A stretch of DNA of 6,705 nucleotides from contig CAMDBK010000174.1 of NCBI GenBank assembly GCA_945889235.1, forward strand, positions 1 through 6,705, written 5' to 3'. The position numbers and the translations under genes were made by a program. This DNA is from Chitinophaga pinensis. GTDB lineage: Bacteria > Bacteroidota > Bacteroidia > SXHM01. The notes under the pieces were generated by a model. It was not told the origin of the DNA and ran no database searches. It saw only the letters and a program-made list of their open reading frames with translations. This document shows positions 1-4,145 of the stretch, in pieces; within the stretch, counting starts at the first letter, position 1, and every line of letters starts with the position of its first letter.

Positions 1-50
1 TTGCCCTTCGACTACGCTCAGGGTGACAAAAAACACGCTCAGCATGACAG
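1..50. repeat. REP-like repeat fragment, two half-units
   Basis: Two 15-nt direct copies, ACGCTCAGGGTGACA at 14-28 and ACGCTCAGCATGACA at 35-49, differ only at two adjacent bases (GG against CA). The same GG/CA alternation separates the two unit types at 1008-1104 and 4045-4105, so this is probably a degenerate or variant member of the same family. The first copy ends a segment beginning CCCTTCG and ending CTCAGGG (4-23), whose ends can pair only weakly. It ends just before the phosphodiesterase start at 58, and probably lies 3' of a gene outside the window. The segment is open in the frame of the downstream gene, but I read that as repeat DNA and not as protein. The family assignment is inference. 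Confidence 0.6.
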
Positions 51-57
51 AACTACT

Positions 58-999
58 ATGAAATATCTTATCTCTTGCTTCTTACTTCTTGCTTCTTGTT
101 TCGTCCAGTCCCAGAATTCTTTTAAAGTAATTCCGCTCGGTGTAAAAGGTGGATTGGATGAAAGTAATCTCTCTGCTTACCTTGTTGCTCCTGCCGGTTC
201 GGATGATTTTATTTGTCTGGATGCCGGAACAATTTATAACGGAATTGAAAAAGCAATTGCGAATAAATTGTTTACTACGAATGTTCAAACGGTTCAGAAA
301 AAAAATATAAAAGCGTATCTTATTTCTCACGCGCATCTTGACCATGTTGCGGGACTTGTTTTGAATTCTGTTGATGATACTACTAAAAATATTTACGGAC
401 TTCCTTTTACAATTGACTACGTACAAAAAAATTATTTCAACTGGAAAAGCTGGCCAAATTTCGGAAGTGATGGTGAGGGTTTACTGCTGAAAAAATATCA
501 GTATAAATTTCTTGCACCTGCTTCTGAAATCAAGATTGAAAACACATCCATGTCGGTGAAAGCCTTTCCGCTGAGCCATTCTGCGCCTTATCAGAGTTCT
601 GCTTTCCTTGTTAAAAGCAATGATGAATACATTTTATATTTCGGTGATACCGGTGCAGATGAATTGGAAAAATCAAATAAAATGGAAAGGGTGTGGAAAG
701 AAATTGCGCCATTGATTAAAACAAAAAAACTGAAAGCTGTTTTTCTGGAAGTTTCTTATCCGGATGAGCAGCCCGATAATAAACTGTTTGGACATTTGAC
801 TCCAAAATGGCTGATGAAAGAAATGGATGCTCTTGGAAAACTTACAGGGAAAGATGCGCTGAACGAATTGAATGTCATGATTACACACATTAAACCATCG
901 GGTTCAAATGAAGAAACAATTAAGAAACAGTTGAGCGAACAGAACAAATACAAATTGAATTTAATTTTCGCAGAACAAGGTGTGTTGTATAATTTTTAG
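58..999 (+). CDS. Secreted class II 3',5'-cyclic-nucleotide phosphodiesterase (metallo-beta-lactamase fold)
   Basis: This 313-aa protein is predicted to hydrolyse cAMP and/or cGMP to the 5'-monophosphate outside the cytoplasm. Residues 91-96 read HAHLDH, the HxHxDH metal site. The surrounding stretch HAHLDHVAGLVLNS (91-104) follows the class II PDE signature closely, although the usual final A/P is V105. Other likely metal or active-site positions are H174 (LSHS), D197 (GDTG), H246 (FGHLT) and H277 (THIKP). The early DESNLSAYLV segment (34-43) is also typical of the family, which includes yeast PDE1 and Vibrio CpdP. Residues 1-19 form a signal peptide. LASC at 11-14 resembles a lipobox but would give a very short lipoprotein signal, so cleavage by signal peptidase I near SQ/N is about as likely. 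I chose the ATG at 58 because the open frame upstream encodes only repeat DNA. No Shine-Dalgarno is visible. Family is firm; substrate and localisation are inferred. Confidence 0.92.
   Translation: MKYLISCFLLLASCFVQSQNSFKVIPLGVKGGLDESNLSAYLVAPAGSDDFICLDAGTIYNGIEKAIANKLFTTNVQTVQKKNIKAYLISHAHLDHVAGLVLNSVDDTTKNIYGLPFTIDYVQKNYFNWKSWPNFGSDGEGLLLKKYQYKFLAPASEIKIENTSMSVKAFPLSHSAPYQSSAFLVKSNDEYILYFGDTGADELEKSNKMERVWKEIAPLIKTKKLKAVFLEVSYPDEQPDNKLFGHLTPKWLMKEMDALGKLTGKDALNELNVMITHIKPSGSNEETIKKQLSEQNKYKLNLIFAEQGVLYNF
67..101 (+). repeat. Degenerate heptanucleotide tandem repeat inside a signal-peptide coding region
   Basis: Five consecutive 7-nt units read CTTATCT, CTTGCTT, CTTACTT, CTTGCTT and CTTGTTT. 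The last four match the consensus CTTGCTT at 6 or 7 of 7 positions; the first is degenerate. They encode residues 4-15 of the phosphodiesterase, and because 21 nt equals 7 codons the protein repeats SCF at residues 6-8 and 13-15. Gain or loss of one unit would shift the reading frame. The repeat is seen directly; any variability is unproven, and the unit mismatches would reduce slippage. Confidence 0.75.
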
Positions 1000-1007
1000 A
1001 AATGAAA

Positions 1008-1104
1008 CGTCACCCTGAACTTGATTCAGGGTCTTGTCATCAGCACAAGGTGGCTCAATGTCCCCCAGACATTTTCCAGATGCTGAAACAAGTTCAGCAT
1101 GACG
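1008..1104. repeat. Composite REP-like element: inverted pair of palindromic units plus a central hairpin
   Basis: Unit 1 (1008-1034) folds as ACCCTGAA (1012-1019) / TTCAGGGT (1025-1032) around a 5-nt loop. Unit 2 (1078-1104) folds as ATGCTGAA (1080-1087) / TTCAGCAT (1093-1100), also with a 5-nt loop. Unit 2 reverse-complemented matches unit 1 at 22 of 27 positions, and four of the five differences are paired, so both stems are kept. The 43-nt spacer holds a third small hairpin, AATGTC (1057-1062) / GACATT (1068-1073). The element begins 8 nt after the phosphodiesterase stop and ends 18 nt before the ATG of the next gene. It could act as an mRNA 3'-end stabiliser or weak terminator, but no T-tract follows either stem, so that role is inference. 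Confidence 0.85.
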
Positions 1105-1122
1105 AGAAATAAAACAAATAAC

Positions 1123-2745
1123 ATGAAAAAATTACTACTCTTATTAATTGTCATTTATCAAGTATCAATTGTCAATTCCTCCGCACAGGTAACCCTTTAT
1201 ATCACTGATTTTGGCGCAGTAGGAGACGGAGCAACAGTAAATACTTTAGCTATTCAATCCGCGATTGACAGTTGCAATGAAGCGGGTGGAGGAGAAGTTG
1301 TAGTTCCCACAGGAACATTTCTGAGCGGAACAATTTTTCTGAAAAGTAATGTGTTGTTAAATCTTACAGATAGCGCACTATTGAAAGGCAGCGGAAATCC
1401 GAATGATTATCCTGAAATTGAATCGCAGGTGCATGGCATGGCAGATGATTACCGCAAGCGTTCGTTGATTTACGCAGAGAATGAAAATCACATTGGCATT
1501 ACCGGTGAAGGAACTTTAGATGGCAACAGTCTCTCAACTCAGTTCATTCTTAATTCATCATTACGACCATTTGGTGTGCGTTTTATTTCCTGCGTGAATG
1601 TTCGCTATGAAAATATTACCATGAAGAATTCTCCTTTTTGGATGATGCACAATCTTAATTGTGATACATTGTTAATTTCCGGTTTGACAATAATCAATGC
1701 AGGCGTTGGAAACAATGATGGAATTAACGCAGATGGTTGTCGCTATGTGCGTATTCACGATTGCACCGTTGAAAGTTTTGATGATGCAATGGTTTTGAAA
1801 ACCACAAGTATGAGCGAAATGCACGATGTTGAAATTTACAACTGTTCGTTTTCAAGTCTTGCCCGTGTTATAAAAATAGGAACAGAAACCATTGGCGATA
1901 TCAGTAATGTTCACATATATGATTGCATTGTAACAGAAGGCGGATTAGGTCAGCCGGGAGAAATAGGAATCAATATTGCCAGCATTGATGGTGCGCATAT
2001 TGACAGTGTACTGATTGAAAATATTACAGTCTCAGGCGTGCAGGTTCCCATTGTGGTGCGGCTTGGAAACAGCAACAGACAATACATTGATACACTTCCG
2101 CCATTGCCGACAGGAAGTTTTGAAAATATATGGCTAAAGAATATTTCGGGTGAAGGATTAAATAATCTTCCTTGTCACATCACCGGAATACCTGATCATA
2201 GTTTAGAGAATGTTCATCTCGAGAATATTTCGTTCACAGTTCCCGGAGGTTCGGCAGCAATAGACTCTAATTATGTTGTTCCTGAAAATATTGCTGACCG
2301 CCCTGAATTTGATTTATTAGGAAATACACTTCCTTCCTATGGAATTTATTTCCGTCATGTCAACGGTTTAACGCTTGACAGCGTGTGTATTATTCCCATA
2401 CAACCTGATGCGCGCGCCATGATCTGGATTGATGATGTTCAAAATCTTACTGCAGAAAATGTGTGCGAAGAAATTGTGGAAGATGTGGAAGAAATATCTG
2501 CTCAAAATAATTTGAAGCTGATTTATGATGTGCAAAATAATTTATTGGAGGTCGGGATTACAAATCCCGACCAGCGCTTTTGGAATGGGGAACTCAGTAT
2601 TTATGGAATTGATGGAAGATTACTTTTGTCGGAAGAATTAAATTCTTCAGAAGCTTTTTATACTTGTGCTGTATTTCCATTTGCGTGGAAGTTTGAATCG
2701 GTAAAAGGAAATTTGAGAACAGGTAAAGTTTGGATAAAGAAGTAG
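1123..2745 (+). CDS. Secreted GH28-like right-handed beta-helix protein with a divergent T9SS-type C-terminus
   Basis: This 540-aa protein has a signal peptide at 1-21 (cleavage likely SSA/Q). A GH28 / pectate-lyase-3 type entry follows: TDFGAVGDGATVNTLAIQ (28-45), GGGEVVVPTGTFLSG (55-69) and GEGTLDGN (128-135). A beta-helix then runs to about 445 with repeated LEN/ENI-type turns. Acidic residues of the polygalacturonase site are present as NNDG (197-200) and FDD (219-221). The canonical GHG histidine is absent: that region reads SSLARVIKIGTET (244-256). At the usual RIK position there is NIA (284-286). The enzyme may therefore act on a non-standard pectic or other acidic glycan, or be inactive. 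Residues about 460-540 look like a sorting domain (LSIYGIDGRLL, final KVWIKK), suggesting T9SS export or cell-surface display. I prefer the ATG at 1123 over the in-frame ATG at 1099, which lies inside the repeat. The leader is A-rich without Shine-Dalgarno. Fold is firm, substrate unknown. Confidence 0.85.
   Translation: MKKLLLLLIVIYQVSIVNSSAQVTLYITDFGAVGDGATVNTLAIQSAIDSCNEAGGGEVVVPTGTFLSGTIFLKSNVLLNLTDSALLKGSGNPNDYPEIESQVHGMADDYRKRSLIYAENENHIGITGEGTLDGNSLSTQFILNSSLRPFGVRFISCVNVRYENITMKNSPFWMMHNLNCDTLLISGLTIINAGVGNNDGINADGCRYVRIHDCTVESFDDAMVLKTTSMSEMHDVEIYNCSFSSLARVIKIGTETIGDISNVHIYDCIVTEGGLGQPGEIGINIASIDGAHIDSVLIENITVSGVQVPIVVRLGNSNRQYIDTLPPLPTGSFENIWLKNISGEGLNNLPCHITGIPDHSLENVHLENISFTVPGGSAAIDSNYVVPENIADRPEFDLLGNTLPSYGIYFRHVNGLTLDSVCIIPIQPDARAMIWIDDVQNLTAENVCEEIVEDVEEISAQNNLKLIYDVQNNLLEVGITNPDQRFWNGELSIYGIDGRLLLSEELNSSEAFYTCAVFPFAWKFESVKGNLRTGKVWIKK
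1147..1174 (+). repeat. Degenerate heptanucleotide repeat in the signal peptide of the GH28-like gene
   Basis: Four consecutive 7-nt units read ATTGTCA, TTTATCA, AGTATCA and ATTGTCA, all sharing T at position 3 and TCA at positions 5-7. They encode residues 9-18, with IV recurring at 9-10 and 16-17, which is seven residues apart. From memory, heptads of the ATTGTCA/ATTATCA kind occur as spacer repeats in Bacteroidota genomes; I could not check this here. It is weaker than the repeat at 67-101 because the middle units match the outer ones at only 5 of 7 positions. Confidence 0.55.
2550..2572. repeat. Perfect palindrome inside a coding sequence
   Basis: GGTCGGGATT (2550-2559) and AATCCCGACC (2563-2572) are exact reverse complements around the 3-nt loop ACA, giving a GC-rich 10-bp hairpin. 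It encodes about residues 476-484 of the GH28-like protein (VGITNPD), at the start of its sorting-type domain. The structure is unlike the surrounding AT-rich coding DNA and resembles a mobile palindromic element maintained in frame. Origin by insertion is inference. Confidence 0.75.
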
Positions 2746-2757
2746 CCTCACCCCTAA

Positions 2758-2779
2758 CCCCTCTCCAAAAGGAGAGGGG
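2758..2779. repeat. Strong GC-rich hairpin downstream of the GH28-like gene (possible terminator)
   Basis: CCCCTCTCC (2758-2766) and GGAGAGGGG (2771-2779) pair perfectly over 9 bp around an AAAA loop, starting 13 nt after the stop codon. The position suits a 3'-end hairpin or terminator, but the bases that follow (AATGCGATTAAC) contain no T-tract, so it is not a classical intrinsic terminator. From memory, hairpins of this form recur between Bacteroidota genes, so it is listed as a repeat. Confidence 0.65.
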
Positions 2780-2800
2780 AATGCGATTAACTCATTAGCG

Positions 2801-2829
2801 AACTTTGCGAGAACTTTGCGTTCTTTGCG
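2801..2829 (+). repeat. Triple TTTGCG repeat upstream of kbl
   Basis: Three 9-nt units, AACTTTGCG (2801-2809), AACTTTGCG (2812-2820) and TTCTTTGCG (2821-2829), follow a partial TAGCG. They are followed by an AT-rich leader containing GTTAAA (2830-2835) and TTTAAC (2838-2843) before the kbl ATG at 2853. The 8-mer GAACTTTG, at 2800-2807 and 2811-2818, differs from the Bacteroidota -7 promoter consensus TAnnTTTG at one base, so the array could carry the kbl promoter. That is inference; it may be only a dispersed repeat. Confidence 0.55.
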
Positions 2830-2852
2830 GTTAAATTTTTAACTTATTTATT

Positions 2853-4040
2853 ATGTATGGCAATCTGAAAAACCATCTTGAAACTGAACTGGAAAACATC
2901 CGCAATTCAGGATTATTTAAAAAAGAACGCATTATGGAATCGGCTCAGGGCGCTGAAATCAGCGTGGGCGGTAAAACCGTAATTAATTTCTGTGCAAACA
3001 ATTATCTCGGACTTTCAAGTCATCCTAAAGTAGTTGAAGCAGCGAAAAGTATTTTGGATGTTCGCGGCTACGGAATGTCGTCCGTGCGCTTTATCTGCGG
3101 CACGCAGGATATTCACAAAACGCTGGAAAAAAAGATTTCTGATTTTCTGGGAACCGAAGACACTATATTATATGCAGCCGCTTTTGATGCAAACGGTGGT
3201 GTGTTTGAGCCTTTGTTCGGTGAAGAAGATGCCATCATTTCTGATGAACTGAATCATGCTTCCATTATTGATGGTGTGCGTTTGTGCAAGGCGCAACGTT
3301 ACCGTTATAAGAATAACGACATGAATGATTTGGAAGCGCAACTTAAACAGGCGCAGGCACAACGCTTCCGAATTATTGTTACCGATGGCGCTTTCTCTAT
3401 GGATGGATTTTTAGCAAAGCTGGATGAGGTTTGTGCGCTTGCCGAAAAATACAATGCATTAGTAATGGTTGATGATAGTCACTGCACCGGATTTGTAGGA
3501 AAAACAGGAAGAGGAACGCACGAACATTGTGGTGTAATGGGAAAAGTTGACATCATCACCGGAACACTTGGAAAAGCATTGGGCGGTGCGATGGGCGGTT
3601 TTACTTCAGGCCGTAAAGAAATTATTGAAATGTTGCGCCAACGCTCGCGTCCTTATTTGTTTTCAAATTCATTAGCACCATCTATTGTTGGCGCTGCTAC
3701 AGCAGTTTTTGATTTGCTGAGCGAAACCACAGCTCTGCGGGATAAGCTGATGGACAATACCGCCTACTTCCGGAAAGCCATGACAGCAGCTGGTTTTGAT
3801 ATACACGAAGGAATTCATCCCATTGTTCCCATTATGTTGTATGATGCAAAAATCGCACAGGTATTTGCCGATAAATTATTAGCTGAAGGAATTTATGTCA
3901 TTGGTTTTTTCTTCCCTGTTGTGCCGAAAGATAAAGCACGAATTCGTGTGCAGATTTCTGCCGGACATGAGAGGGCGCATTTGGATAAAGCGATTGCTGC
4001 GTTTACTAAAGTAGGGAAGGAGCTGGGGGTGCTAAAATAG
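2853..4040 (+). CDS. kbl: 2-amino-3-ketobutyrate CoA ligase (glycine C-acetyltransferase)
   Basis: Kbl is a cytosolic PLP enzyme of the alpha-oxoamine synthase family. It converts 2-amino-3-oxobutanoate and CoA to glycine and acetyl-CoA, the second step of threonine breakdown after threonine dehydrogenase. The 395-aa length is close to the roughly 398 aa of E. coli Kbl. The match runs from the N-terminus: GLFKKERIMESAQ (20-32) and INFCANNYLGLSSHP (44-58). PLP-site features visible are NHAS (134-137) with stacking H135, DGAFSMDG (178-185), VDDSHCTGFVG (206-216) with D207 and H210, and TGTLGKALGG (236... to 245) with Schiff-base K241. The ATG at 2853 fits the family N-terminus; its leader is AT-rich without Shine-Dalgarno. 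No threonine dehydrogenase gene is in the window, so the partner must lie elsewhere. The close relatives BioF (8-amino-7-oxononanoate synthase) and serine palmitoyltransferase are less likely, given the strong Kbl-type N-terminus and motifs. Confidence 0.96.
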   Translation: MYGNLKNHLETELENIRNSGLFKKERIMESAQGAEISVGGKTVINFCANNYLGLSSHPKVVEAAKSILDVRGYGMSSVRFICGTQDIHKTLEKKISDFLGTEDTILYAAAFDANGGVFEPLFGEEDAIISDELNHASIIDGVRLCKAQRYRYKNNDMNDLEAQLKQAQAQRFRIIVTDGAFSMDGFLAKLDEVCALAEKYNALVMVDDSHCTGFVGKTGRGTHEHCGVMGKVDIITGTLGKALGGAMGGFTSGRKEIIEMLRQRSRPYLFSNSLAPSIVGAATAVFDLLSETTALRDKLMDNTAYFRKAMTAAGFDIHEGIHPIVPIMLYDAKIAQVFADKLLAEGIYVIGFFFPVVPKDKARIRVQISAGHERAHLDKAIAAFTKVGKELGVLK

Positions 4041-4044
4041 ATGC

Positions 4045-4105
4045 CGTCACCCTGAACATGTTTCAGGGTCTTATTAATAGATGCTGAAACAAGTTCAGCA
4101 TGACG
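4045..4105. repeat. REP-like inverted pair of palindromic units (compact copy)
   Basis: Unit 1 (4045-4071) folds as ACCCTGAA (4049-4056) / TTCAGGGT (4062-4069). Unit 2 (4079-4105) folds as ATGCTGAA (4081-4088) / TTCAGCAT (4094-4101). Both have 5-nt loops. Unit 2 is identical over all 27 bases to 1078-1104. The spacer is only 7 nt here (4072-4078), against 43 nt in the other copy. The pair starts 4 nt after the kbl stop. A run of seven T at 4110-4116 lies 8 nt beyond the second stem, so weak termination of kbl transcripts is possible. Confidence 0.88.
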
Positions 4106-4115
4106 TATATTTTTT

Positions 4116-4123
4116 TACTTTTG
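4116..4123 (+). promoter_or_regulatory. Bacteroidota-type -7 promoter element upstream of the 683-aa secreted protein
   Basis: TACTTTTG matches the TAnnTTTG consensus for the Bacteroidota primary sigma factor. It ends 22 nt before the ATG at 4146, so the mRNA leader would be short. No clear -33 TTG-type box is visible at the expected distance, which falls inside the right arm of the preceding REP-like unit. Just downstream, GAGTAAAT (4123-4130) and ATTTACTC (4138-4145) form an 8-bp inverted repeat abutting the start codon. The consensus is degenerate enough to occur by chance a few times in this window, so the support is mostly its position. Confidence 0.5.
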
Positions 4124-4145
4124 AGTAAATTAAAATCATTTACTC

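Noticed and set aside
1..57. N-terminal extension of the phosphodiesterase from a TTG at position 1
   Set aside because: The 19 extra residues are a translation of the REP-like repeat and would bury the signal peptide; the ATG at 58 starts a proper signal sequence.
82..426. Minus-strand open frame of 114 codons
   Set aside because: It is antisense to the phosphodiesterase, which has clear family motifs, and its translation shows no recognisable domain.
1099..1122. Earlier in-frame ATG for the GH28-like gene
   Set aside because: This ATG is part of the CATGACG end of the repeat unit; the ATG at 1123 gives a normal MKK-type signal peptide.
2758..2779. Attachment site or insertion-sequence end
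   Set aside because: A lone hairpin with no transposase or integrase gene, no matching end and no target duplication in the window.
1008..4105. CRISPR array
   Set aside because: The repeats are paired, palindromic and widely spaced, without regular spacers or cas genes.
4081..4116. Classical intrinsic terminator after kbl
   Set aside because: The T-tract begins 8 nt beyond the stem, too far for a standard terminator; it is kept only as a possibility in the repeat entry.
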